64,000 nt of DNA from CAVZZV01 sp963779845. GTDB lineage: Bacteria > Bacteroidota > Bacteroidia > Bacteroidales > GCA-2748055. Positions 10,274 through 19,311 of this stretch are shown here, one piece after another (within the stretch, counting starts at the first letter, position 1; every line of letters begins with the position of its first letter). The stretch is taken from assembly GCA_963779845.1 (NCBI GenBank), contig CAVZZV010000006.1, forward strand, positions 248,001 through 312,000, given 5' to 3'. The notes under the pieces were generated by a model. It searched no databases. It had not been told where the DNA came from and was given only the letters and a program-made list of their open reading frames with translations. A program made the position numbers and the translations under genes.

Positions 10274-10330
10274 CCACCCTTTCGTGAAACAATTATGATT
10301 ACCTAAACTCTCAAATTACATTTTCCATAA

Positions 10331-12368
10331 ATGATCCCACCAAAAGCAGCCATAAAACCGGAAATACTGGTAAAACACCAGCATCAAAGAACCGATAATT
10401 ATTATTGGCTACGGGATAAAGAAAATACCGAGGTCATCGATTACCTGAAGGCTGAAAACAGCTACCGGGAATGGGCGATGAGAGACACGGAAGATTTGCA
10501 GGAAGAAATTTTCCAGGAAATCAAGAGCAGGATCAAACAGACCGATATGTCGGTTCCCTACAAAGACAATGGTTATTTTTACTACAGCCGGTATGAAGAA
10601 GGAAAGCAATATCCCTATTATTGCCGGAAGAAGGAGGCTCTGAAAGCCGAAGAAGAAATCCTGCTGGATCTAAACGATTTGTCCAGTGGACATACTTATT
10701 TTGATATCGGAGGCATGTCGGTAAGCCCCGACAACCGGATCCTTGCCTATGGTGAGGATACAGATGGAAGAAGGGTATACACGATTCATTTTAAAAACCT
10801 CCAAACCCATGAAAATCTCCCGGAAACCATTGAAGGAACCAGTGGAAGCATAGCCTGGACTGCAGACAGCCGAAAGCTGTTTTACACGCTCAAAAATCCC
10901 GTCACCCTCCGCACCTATAAAATTTTTCGTTATGAACTTTTTAAAAATGGGAAATTAAATGAGGAAGTCTATGAAGAATTGGATGAGACCTTTGGCTGTT
11001 CCGTTTATAAAACCAAATCAAAACAGTACATCATGATTGCCTGTTTTGCCAACCTGAGCGATGAGTTCCATTTCTTGCGGGCCGATCAGCCTGAGGGCGA
11101 ATTCAGGATGCTGCAGAAAAGGAAAAGAGGCCATGAATATTCAGTAAGCCATTTTGAGGATCATTTTTATCTGCTCACTAACCATCAGGCGAGAAACTTC
11201 AGGTTAATGAAAACTCCTGTGGAAAAGCCGGGTATGGAAAACTGGGTTGAAATGGTCCCCCACAGAGAAGAGATATATCTCTCTTCCTGTGATATATTCA
11301 GGGACTATTACGTCCTGTCTGAAAGAAAAAACGGTCTGACGGCCATCCGGATCCTCCCCAGGAACCAGGATGAAGGCCACTATCTCCACCTTGAGGAAGA
11401 AGCATACGATGCCTGGGTTTCCATTAATCCCGAATTTGAAACAAACCTTCTCAGGTTTAGCTATACTTCGATGACCACTCCCCTATCCACTTTCGACTAC
11501 AACATGCAAAGCCGGGAGATGGTTTTGTTGAAGCAGCAGGAGGTTCCTGGTGGATATGAGCCGGAAAAATACCAGACCAAAAGAATTTATGCCCGGGCGG
11601 AAGATGGTACAAAAATTCCGGTTTCACTGGTTTATAAAAAAGAGATGAAAAGAGCCATCGGGCAATCCATTGCTTCTTTATGGGTATGGAAGTTATGGTA
11701 TTACCATGGATCCTTCCTTTAGTCCGGTACGCCTGAGCCTTCTGGATCGTGGATTCGTTTTTGCCATAGCCCATATCCGTGGAGGTCAGATTAATGGAAG
11801 AGCCTGGTATGATGATGGCAGAATGCTGAAGAAAAAAAACACCTTTACCGATTTTATTTCCTGTGCCCAATACCTTCTGGATCAAAAATATGCAGAGCCC
11901 GGCCACCTCTATGCCATGGGCGGAAGTGCAGGGGGATTGTTAATGGGTGCGGTAATCAACATGGAACCGGATTTATTCAATGGGATCATTGCCTCTGTTC
12001 CTTTTGTAGATGTCCTGACCACTATGCTGGATGAATCCATCCCACTAACTACCGGGGAGTATGACGAATGGGGAAATCCAAACGAAAAAATTTATTACGA
12101 TTATATTTTATCCTATTCTCCGTATGACAATATCCGGAAGGGCTACTACCCTCCAATGCTTGTCGTTACGGGTTTATACGATTCGCAGGTACAATATTGG
12201 GAACCCGCCAAATGGGTCGCGAAACTTCGGGAAATGAAAACCGACAACAATCTGCTGTTGATGTATATCAACATGGAATCAGGTCATGGCGGAGCCTCGG
12301 GCAGGTTCGAAAAATACCGGGAATCGGCCTTGCAATATGCTTTTTTACTGGGCATAGAGGAGTCATAA
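10331..12368 (+). CDS. ptrB: Oligopeptidase B (S9A serine peptidase), interrupted by one frameshift
   Basis: The N-terminus (DNYYWLRDKENTEVIDYLKA) and beta-propeller fit oligopeptidase B. The frame breaks at a GGG run at 11660-11662; dropping one G reads KRAIGNPLLLYGYGSYG and joins the catalytic alpha/beta-hydrolase domain (HIRGGQINGRAWYDDG). Catalytic residues are visible: Ser in MGGSAGGL (about residue 530), Asp in TGLYDSQVQYWEP (about 616) and His in ESGHGGASGR (about 651). The reconstructed length of about 679 residues equals the family norm. The enzyme cleaves short peptides after Lys/Arg in the cytoplasm or periplasm; no signal peptide is present. With all active-site residues kept, a homopolymer sequencing error is more likely than a pseudogene. 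Confidence 0.92.
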
Positions 12369-12389
12369 TTTTATTCCCCCCCAAGGCTG

Positions 12390-13127
12390 TTATTTATTCC
12401 GTTCCACAATTTTCCCTGCGCTGCTGGTATTTATTTTTATCGATTTAGGGTTTCCCTGATAAATAATTTTTCCTGCACTACTGGCACTCCCATTCATCAA
12501 ATCGCTGACGTTCACCTCAATCTCCCCGGCACTGGAGACATCCAGTCTGCATCTTTCGGTAATGAGTCCTGAGGCATCCAAATCCGCAGCACTGCTGACA
12601 TCTGCGTCCAGTTGCCGGCAGGTGCCTGTCAATACGGCATTCGCACTTGAACTTAACTCAACTTTGAGGTCTTCAGTTTCCACTTCCAGCGACAAATCTG
12701 CTGCACTGCTCATATTAATATTAAGGTCATCTGATTGAAGTAAACCTCCTCCAATTATATTAGCCGCACTCGAAATATCGACCCGGTTGAGTGTGGCCAG
12801 AGAAATAAAAATATCCTTTTTGTCTGCGTTATGGATGTTTTGGTTTGTTCTGATTTTTAAAATGTCACCTTTAACTTCCGTTTCAATTACATCCTGAAGA
12901 TTTTCATTGGTCACTACTTCCAGTGAATCTCCCTGGTTCCCAAAGCTGATATAAACACGTATTCCGGAAGATACTTCGATACCGGTAAAGGGTCCAACCG
13001 CTCTGAAATCTGAAACCACCTCTCCTTCCCCTGATACAGATTTCCTGAAAACATCATTGCAGGAACTAAGTATCAATGTTAAGGATACACAGGCAAAAAA
13101 TAATTTAGTGAAGGGGATATTTTTCAT
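12390..13127 (-). CDS. GIN-domain (DUF2807) lipoprotein
   Basis: A 245-residue lipoprotein: signal peptide with lipobox LSSC (mature Cys at about residue 23), then a right-handed beta-helix-like GIN domain (DUF2807, described as a putative auto-transporter adhesin head domain). The repeated unit is clear: SSAANI, SSAADL, SSSANAV, SSAADLDASG, SSAGEIEV, SSAGKI and SSAGKIV, spaced roughly every 16-22 residues. It begins GEGEVVSDFRAVGPFTGIEVSSG, the usual family opening. The protein is probably held in the outer or inner membrane. Its function is unknown. It has its own well-formed promoter immediately downstream of rlmI, so it is likely transcribed apart from that gene. Confidence 0.85.
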   Translation of the reverse strand: MKNIPFTKLFFACVSLTLILSSCNDVFRKSVSGEGEVVSDFRAVGPFTGIEVSSGIRVYISFGNQGDSLEVVTNENLQDVIETEVKGDILKIRTNQNIHNADKKDIFISLATLNRVDISSAANIIGGGLLQSDDLNINMSSAADLSLEVETEDLKVELSSSANAVLTGTCRQLDADVSSAADLDASGLITERCRLDVSSAGEIEVNVSDLMNGSASSAGKIIYQGNPKSIKINTSSAGKIVERNK

Positions 13128-13158
13128 AGTTTTAGGATATTAATCAAGTTTGTAATCG

Positions 13159-13190
13159 TAAAGATATCTCTTTGTTGGAACTTATACAAA
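13159..13190 (-). promoter_or_regulatory. Promoter of the GIN-domain lipoprotein gene
   Basis: On the minus strand a -33 TTTG (13187-13190) is followed after exactly 20 bases by TATCTTTA (13159-13166), one mismatch from TAnnTTTG. This is among the best-formed complete promoters in the window. It lies between the rlmI stop and the ATG at 13127. Confidence 0.55.
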
Positions 13191-13194
13191 AAGG

Positions 13195-14382
13195 TTAATC
13201 CACTTTTAAAACCAGACCCTTCAAATATTCCCCTTCCGGATGATAAATGCTAACGGGATGATCTGCCGGCTGGGAAAGCTGGTGCAATATTCTGATATCC
13301 CTTCCGGTATTTGCGGCGGCGGCAAAAACCGATTTGCGGAAATTTTCGCGGCTCACGACCTGAGAACAACTGAATGTAAAGATAATTCCACCGGGTTTTA
13401 TCCGCTCCATAGCCATGCGGTTCAAACGCTGATATCCCTTCAGGGCATTGGGCAATACATTCAGATGCTTGGCAAAAGCAGGCGGATCCAGGATTATAAG
13501 GTCATACTCTTCCTTCATATTGCCAAGATACTTATAGGCATCTATGGCAAAAACCCTGTGACGTTTATCCTCAGGAAAGTTTAAGGCAATATTTTCACGG
13601 GCCAGATCGATGGCGTCCCGGGAGGAATCGACACTATCCACAGACATGGCCTTCCCTCCCATAGCGTAAACAGAAAAGCCCCCGGAATAGCTGAACAAAT
13701 TCAGCACCTTTTTTCCTTCAGAAAATTGCCTTAGCAGGCTTCGGTTATCGCGCTGGTCAATATAAAATCCGGTTTTCTGACCTCCAACCCAGTCAACTTT
13801 AAAAGAATATCCGTTTTCGCCAACAATACCGGAGGGCTCATCCCCCTCCAACAAATAGCCGTCCTCTGTTTTCACACCTGATTTAAAGGGAATAGATGAA
13901 CTGCTTTTGTTATATATATGTGTAATTGAACTGCCCATAACCTGCTTCAAGGCATGTGTGATATCCTCGAGGGAATAAAACATGCCTGCTGAGTGAAGCT
14001 GGATTACCGCGGTATTATCATAAATATCGACGATAAGGCCTGCCAGTCCATCCCCCTCCCCAAAAACCAAACGGAAAACATTAGTTTCTGAATTTTCCCC
14101 TAAGCCAGCAGTCTTCCGCAATTTTAGAGCAGCCTGAATTTTCGATTTAAAAAATTCGCGGTTTATGCTTTCATTGGAAAATGTCAAAATCCTCACTGCG
14201 ATAGAAGAATTCTGAAAATGTCCAGAGGCAAGATATTCTTCCTTCTGGGAAAATATATCTACTACTTCGCCTTCCTTTAAATCCGCTGAAGTTTTCTGAA
14301 TCGCACCTGAAAATAGCCATGGATGAAAACGTTTAATGGATTGTTCTTTACCCGGTTTAAGGATGATCCTGGCTTTTTCCAT
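13195..14382 (-). CDS. rlmI: RlmI-like 23S rRNA (cytosine-C5)-methyltransferase
   Basis: A 395-residue class I SAM-dependent methyltransferase. An N-terminal PUA domain (ILKPGKEQSIKRFHPWLFSG, residues 7-26) is followed by a central EEHxx-type RNA-binding region and a Rossmann domain. Key motifs are GGQKTGFYIDQRDNR at about 205, VLNLFSYSGGFSVYA at about 228 (SAM-binding motif I), LIILDPPAFAK at about 298 and FTFSCSQ near 348, which holds the catalytic Cys. RlmI methylates C1962 of 23S rRNA. Its ATG lies inside the end of the upstream exonuclease gene (26-base overlap), so translation is probably coupled. Confidence 0.88.
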   Translation of the reverse strand: MEKARIILKPGKEQSIKRFHPWLFSGAIQKTSADLKEGEVVDIFSQKEEYLASGHFQNSSIAVRILTFSNESINREFFKSKIQAALKLRKTAGLGENSETNVFRLVFGEGDGLAGLIVDIYDNTAVIQLHSAGMFYSLEDITHALKQVMGSSITHIYNKSSSSIPFKSGVKTEDGYLLEGDEPSGIVGENGYSFKVDWVGGQKTGFYIDQRDNRSLLRQFSEGKKVLNLFSYSGGFSVYAMGGKAMSVDSVDSSRDAIDLARENIALNFPEDKRHRVFAIDAYKYLGNMKEEYDLIILDPPAFAKHLNVLPNALKGYQRLNRMAMERIKPGGIIFTFSCSQVVSRENFRKSVFAAAANTGRDIRILHQLSQPADHPVSIYHPEGEYLKGLVLKVD

Positions 14383-14965
14383 AATGATTTATTGAGTTTT
14401 TAAGATGGTTATAGATTTCCAGGCATGTCCAGGCATCGGTGGCAGCGTACAAAGCCTGTGCATCATCCAGTCTCTCAGCTTCCCAATTGGATAGTTGCTG
14501 GGACTTGGAGATTTTGATTCCAAGGACAATGGCTGCCAACTTGCGCAGGCTGTTATCCTCTATATTAAAAAAATTGGTGTACTCCTGGAGCTCCAGAAAT
14601 CCTTTGGGCTTAAAATTATTCAGCTTTTGCATTTTCTTAATATCGTCACGAATAGCCACGCCGACTTTCAGGATGTTTTCATTTTCAAACAAATGTTTTA
14701 AAGCTTCCGGCAAACCTGATTTTTGCGCCCTTATAAGAAAAGCGTCATGCGATGTGGCAAGCTGGATAAGCGAAATGCCGTTGATGCGTCCTTTTCTAAA
14801 ACTGGGCCTGCTTTCCGTATCAAATCCGATGACAGGATTTCGTGATAGTGACCTCACTGCTTTGTTGACTCCCTCCACATCTTCGATCACCCATATCTTA
14901 CCATTAAAGGAACCCGTTCCCAGATCGTTAATTTCTTCCTTTGTTATATTGCTTTTAAAATTCAC
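14357..14965 (-). CDS. 3'-5' exonuclease domain protein (RNase D/WRN-like DnaQ fold)
   Basis: I start this gene at a GTG at 14965, preceded by GGAGGAG at suitable distance, giving 202 residues opening VNFKSNITKEEINDL, the normal opening of this Bacteroidota family. An ATG at 15073 would add 36 residues that overlap the upstream gene and look unrelated. The DEDDy exonuclease residues are visible: GFDTESRPSF (DxE, about residue 44), the middle Asp in VGVAIRDDIKKM, and LDDAQALYAATDAWTCLEIY (YxxxD) near the end. It should degrade RNA or DNA from the 3' end. It overlaps DUF5063 by 11 bases and rlmI by 26, so the three form one tight transcription unit. Confidence 0.88.
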   Translation of the reverse strand: MNFKSNITKEEINDLGTGSFNGKIWVIEDVEGVNKAVRSLSRNPVIGFDTESRPSFRKGRINGISLIQLATSHDAFLIRAQKSGLPEALKHLFENENILKVGVAIRDDIKKMQKLNNFKPKGFLELQEYTNFFNIEDNSLRKLAAIVLGIKISKSQQLSNWEAERLDDAQALYAATDAWTCLEIYNHLKNSINHYGKSQDHP

Positions 14966-15590
14966 CCTCTCCTCCAAAATCTTTTTGACGTTTTGATATG
15001 ATCCAATCGCCTGTATTATGCTGCCGCTTACTTTCTCTTTCGCCCCATTCATGGTCACGCTGACCGATCTCATCTTCTGTTTTCACCATCACCCGGTGAA
15101 GGGCGAGAGATGCCCGCAGAATTTTTTCACCCCAATAGGTTTCGAAGTTCATCCTGCATTCCCATAACGCATCATTCATCATCTCTTCGGTACCATTACG
15201 GTATAATTCAAGGAAATTACGAATATCCTGGTAAACATCAGCGAGGTCTTCTGAAATAGCCCGGGTGATTAATTCTCCCTGGTCATAATCCTTATCTGCA
15301 GGAATATCCAGATATTCATTTTGAGACCCCATGATGACCGAGACATGCTGATAAATGGAGGACCATTCTTCCTCCGAAACAAATTTCTCATTCTCCTCCT
15401 CGAAAATGGCTTCACCCACATCAATTTCGAGCAGTGCTGAATACATCTGAGGAATAATCCGAAGCAACTGGTTTGTAAAATCAGCCCTTTCCGGAATATC
15501 CCCGGGAGATAGCAAATTGCTAAATTGATTGCAGAGATTTACAAAATGCAGTATCTCATCTGAATAAACCTTCTCATGCAAATTATCCAT
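14955..15590 (-). CDS. DUF5063 domain protein
   Basis: A 211-residue, acidic, mostly helical cytoplasmic protein with no signal peptide or membrane segment. The pattern EILHFVNLCNQFSNLL, the FVSEEEWSSIYQHVSVIMG stretch and YQDIRNFLELYRNG match my memory of DUF5063, a Bacteroidota family commonly found before this exonuclease. The function is unknown. Its stop overlaps the GTG start of the exonuclease, and the ribosome-binding site of that gene lies inside this coding sequence, so the two are made together. A role in RNA processing is only an inference from the exonuclease and rRNA methyltransferase beside it. Confidence 0.8.
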   Translation of the reverse strand: MDNLHEKVYSDEILHFVNLCNQFSNLLSPGDIPERADFTNQLLRIIPQMYSALLEIDVGEAIFEEENEKFVSEEEWSSIYQHVSVIMGSQNEYLDIPADKDYDQGELITRAISEDLADVYQDIRNFLELYRNGTEEMMNDALWECRMNFETYWGEKILRASLALHRVMVKTEDEIGQRDHEWGERESKRQHNTGDWIISKRQKDFGGEGEF

Positions 15591-15684
15591 AACCTAAATA
15601 TTCAGGATAAATTTTTGCTCAAAGATAAGGAAAAATCAGAAGAATTTTATGGGTATTTCAGTTAATCCAGACCACTTACTATCC

Positions 15685-17613
15685 CTATTTTGCTGTATGC
15701 CAGACAAACTTATTCCCTTCCGTCTTTATAATTTTCCCATGATCGAGCAGCCAACGGCTGACCTTGACAATTTTCCGTTCAGGATAATTTCCCAGTTCCG
15801 CTATCTCGACAATATCCATCGCCTTTTCAGAAAGGGCAGTTTTTAAATCATTTAAGATGAGGTCGAATTCATATTGGCTCATGTCCATGGCATTTCGTTG
15901 AATGCATACATCACATTGCCCACATCTGGCGGCATCCTTTTCCCCAAAAAAATCAAGCAGGAACTGGCTGCGGCATTGATTATTCCCGGATGCATAGCGA
16001 ATCATTTCCTGTATCTTTTCCCTGAAACGTTCCTTTAAAAACCGATACTCCTCAACAGATATATGAAGGTTTTTTCTTTCAAGTCGTTCCTCTGTAAATA
16101 CAATAACAGGATTTCGTTTTCGGGGTATATAATTAATGATTCCGTACTCCTGCAATCTGGAAAGGAATTTATAAACCTCATCGAAAGTAAGTCCTGCCCG
16201 TTTGGCCAGGGTAGCCTCATCAATAGCTACATAGGAGGAAAAGAATCCGGAATAGGAACGCAGAAGCAATTTAATAAAGCCGTCAAATTTTACATTGGAC
16301 ACCTGAAACTTATATAAATCATCCCTCCCTACTTTAAAAATGACCCGTGATGGGTTGTTTAGCTCTTCGGTTGTTTCTATATACGATTCTTTTTGAAGGA
16401 TTTGCAAACTGTTATGCGCAATGAGGGCATTAAACTTATACTTTGACAGAAAATCTGAAAGGATGAAGTCATAACTCTGACCTTTTCCTCCACCAACAGG
16501 GATTTGCAGGTAATTACCCAAGGCATGGTAAACATCTTTGATCAGGCTGATTTCCGGAAAGCTCGTATCAATTCTTTGCTCTGCATATCTCTTATCACTT
16601 TGGGAATACAAAAGAATCGCCTTCGCGCTCTTTTCATCCCTGCCTGCCCGTCCTGCTTCCTGAAAATAGGATTCCGGGGAGTCGGGCAGGTCAAAATGTA
16701 ATACAGTCCTTACATCCGCTTTGTCGATACCCATTCCAAAGGCATTGGTTGCGACGATAACCCTTATTTTCCCCTTTTTCCATTCTTCCTGCCTTAAATT
16801 CCTGATTTCATGGCTAAGACCGGCATGGTAATAACCGGCAGTGATGTTTGCTTCTGAAAGCAACATGGCAATATCACGGGTTTTCTTCCTGTTGCGTACG
16901 TATACTATGGCCGGGCCCTGGGCCTGGTTAAGTATGGACAGTAATTTCCGGTTTTTGTCTTCTGTTTGTTCAACCTGATAGATCAGGTTTTTCCTTTCAA
17001 AACTTTTTTGAAAGACCAATTTTTCACGGAACTCCAGTTTCTCCATGATATCTTCGGTCACTTTCGGGGTAGCGGTAGCCGTAAGGGCCAGAAAACCGGT
17101 TTCCGGAAGCAATTTCCGCAATTCAGCAATCTTCAGGTAAGAGGGTCGGAAATCATAGCCCCACTGCGAGATGCAATGCGCCTCATCAATAGCGACCAGG
17201 CAAACATTCATCTTTTCCAGTCTTACACGGAATATTTCTGTGGTAAGCCTTTCGGGCGACAAATAAAGGAATTTAAATCCCCCATAGACAGCATTATCGA
17301 GGGTGATATCAATTTCATCCCTGCTCATGCCCGAGTGAACCGCCAATGCGCGGATTCCTTTTCGGGTAAGGTTTTCAACCTGATCTTTCATGAGGGCAAT
17401 TAAGGGGGTAATAACCAGGCAAATCCCTTCCATTGCCATCGAAGGGACCTGAAATGTCAGTGACTTTCCTCCCCCGGTGGGCATTAAAGCGAGAAGGTCC
17501 TTTTTTTCATAGACAGCTCTTATTATCTCCTCCTGAAGAGGCCTGAAACTGGAATAACCCCAGTAACGTGTTAATATTTGCTGAAAATCATTCATTGATA
17601 ACAGGATCGACAT
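15685..17613 (-). CDS. recQ: RecQ-like ATP-dependent DNA helicase
   Basis: A 642-residue superfamily 2 helicase. Visible motifs: FRPLQEEII (motif 0), LMPTGGGKSLTFQVP (Walker A), AIDEAHCISQWGYDFRP (DEAH box with the RecQ aromatic loop), LTATATP, and GMGIDKADVRTVLHFDLP with ESYFQEAGRAGRDE (motifs V and VI). The zinc-binding RQC region holds CRSQFLLDFFG and CGQCDVC near residues 565-590. The C-terminus is a short winged-helix-like tail with no HRDC domain, so this is the shorter RecQ form common in Bacteroidota. An in-frame ATG at 17595 (MNDFQQIL) is an alternative start that fits the family equally well. It acts in recombination and repair. Confidence 0.93.
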   Translation of the reverse strand: MSILLSMNDFQQILTRYWGYSSFRPLQEEIIRAVYEKKDLLALMPTGGGKSLTFQVPSMAMEGICLVITPLIALMKDQVENLTRKGIRALAVHSGMSRDEIDITLDNAVYGGFKFLYLSPERLTTEIFRVRLEKMNVCLVAIDEAHCISQWGYDFRPSYLKIAELRKLLPETGFLALTATATPKVTEDIMEKLEFREKLVFQKSFERKNLIYQVEQTEDKNRKLLSILNQAQGPAIVYVRNRKKTRDIAMLLSEANITAGYYHAGLSHEIRNLRQEEWKKGKIRVIVATNAFGMGIDKADVRTVLHFDLPDSPESYFQEAGRAGRDEKSAKAILLYSQSDKRYAEQRIDTSFPEISLIKDVYHALGNYLQIPVGGGKGQSYDFILSDFLSKYKFNALIAHNSLQILQKESYIETTEELNNPSRVIFKVGRDDLYKFQVSNVKFDGFIKLLLRSYSGFFSSYVAIDEATLAKRAGLTFDEVYKFLSRLQEYGIINYIPRKRNPVIVFTEERLERKNLHISVEEYRFLKERFREKIQEMIRYASGNNQCRSQFLLDFFGEKDAARCGQCDVCIQRNAMDMSQYEFDLILNDLKTALSEKAMDIVEIAELGNYPERKIVKVSRWLLDHGKIIKTEGNKFVWHTAK

Positions 17614-17757
17614 AAAGTCTTATATACCTCATATTATGCATTATATAGAAAACAGCAAAGGTCTAAAAAGGCAATAATCACCAAAGTAATATTTTCTTCT
17701 TTAGATTGCCTAATTTTTTGTATTTTCACAGCATTTAAATTTAATCAAATTCAGCGA

Positions 17758-19239
17758 ATGTCGTTTACTGAGGATAAAATAATTTCTGAAGGATTAACTT
17801 TTGATGATGTCCTTCTGGTTCCTGCATACTCAAAGGTATTGCCCAGGGAAGCGGATCTTTCTACCATGTTTTCCAGAAATATTATGCTGAACATCCCCAT
17901 AGTTTCAGCAGCAATGGATACTGTTACCGATGCAGAACTGGCCATATCAATCGCGAGGGAAGGGGGCATTGGGGTTATCCACAAAAATATGCCGCTTGAA
18001 GAACAGGCTGCAGAGGTAAGAAGGGTGAAGCGGGCAGAGAGTGTAATGATCCATGAACCGATTACCATCCTAAAGGATTCTACTGTCAGCGACGCACTGA
18101 ACCTGATGAAAGAATTCAAAATCGGGGGCATTCCTGTCGTGGATCCCGATAAGAAACTAATAGGGATCGTTACCAACCGCGACCTTCGTTTTGAACAAAA
18201 TATGCGAAGAAGTATTGGGGAGGTGATGACATCCAAAGATATTATAACCACCACCCAAAAAACGAATCTCTCACAGGCTTCTGAAATTCTTCAGCGACAT
18301 AAAATCGAGAAATTCCGGTAGTGGATAACGATTACCGGCTTATCGGACTGATAACCTATAAAGACATTACTAAATCCAAAGACCGGCCAAATGCCTGCAA
18401 GGACAACAAGGGAAGATTACGGGTCGCTGCAGCAGCAGGTGTCACTTCCGACGCAATAAACAGAGTCGGTATCCTGATGGATGCAGGGGTAGATGCCATT
18501 GTAATTGATACCTCCCACGGACATTCTGCCGGGGTCATTGAAACCCTTAAAAAACTCAAAAAGGCCTATGGTAAAGAGGAACTCGATATCATTGTAGGTA
18601 ATATCGCAACGGCCGATGCTGCCAAGGCACTTGTCGAAGCGGGTGCAGACGGGATCAAAGTCGGAATAGGCCCCGGGTCCATTTGCACCACCAGGATTAT
18701 TGCCGGAGTAGGCGTTCCTCAGTTAAGTGCTATCTATGATGTGGCCAAGGCAATAAAAAATTCAGGTGTCCCGGTTATCGGAGATGGCGGGATCCGTTAT
18801 TCGGGCGATATTGTGAAAGCCATTGCCGCGGGGGCAAACTCCATCATGGCCGGCTCCCTGTTTGCCGGCGTGGAGGAATCGCCAGGCGAAACAATTATCT
18901 ATAATGGTAGAAAATACAAATCCTATCGGGGTATGGGTTCAATCGAAGCCATGCAGTTGGGATCCAAAGACCGGTATTTCCAGGATACCGAGGAAGACAT
19001 CAAAAAACTTGTTCCTGAAGGAATCGCTGCCCGTGTGCCCTATAAAGGCACGATTACTGAAGTGGTCTATCAACTTATCGGAGGACTTCGTGCAGGCATG
19101 GGTTATTGTGGTTCAGCCACTATTAGTGATTTAATGAATGCCCGGTTTGTTCGAATAACCAATGCCGGTGTTACTGGAAAACCACCCCCATGATGTTACT
19201 ATAACAAGGGAAGTCACCAAATTACAGCCGATAAAATAA
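17758..19239 (+). CDS. guaB: IMP dehydrogenase, interrupted by two frameshifts
   Basis: Starts MSFTEDKIISEGLTFDDVLL, a standard GuaB N-terminus. A CBS-domain pair (about residues 95-205) is followed by the TIM barrel with the catalytic Cys in GPGSICTTRIIAG (about residue 310) and the flap region. The frame is lost at 18312-18315 (one base missing; with it the text reads through PVVDNDYRLIGLITYKD). It is lost again at 19176-19177, where one extra G changes TENHPHDVTITREV into a false stop at 19193. Correcting both gives a stop at 19237-19239 and 493 residues, normal for GuaB. The enzyme oxidises IMP to XMP with NAD+, the committed step to GMP. It heads a run of envelope-chaperone genes. Confidence 0.95.
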
Positions 19240-19311
19240 GATTACATTTCGCATCGTTATACTATCCACTGAAAGAAATCATTAAAACTTTAATTTTATA
19301 AATCAAACATT

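Noticed and set aside
17758..19239. Programmed frameshifting in guaB and rnfE
   Set aside because: The break points are not slippery heptamers, the two guaB shifts are in opposite directions, and GuaB and RnfE are not known to use frameshifting. Single-base sequence errors explain them better.
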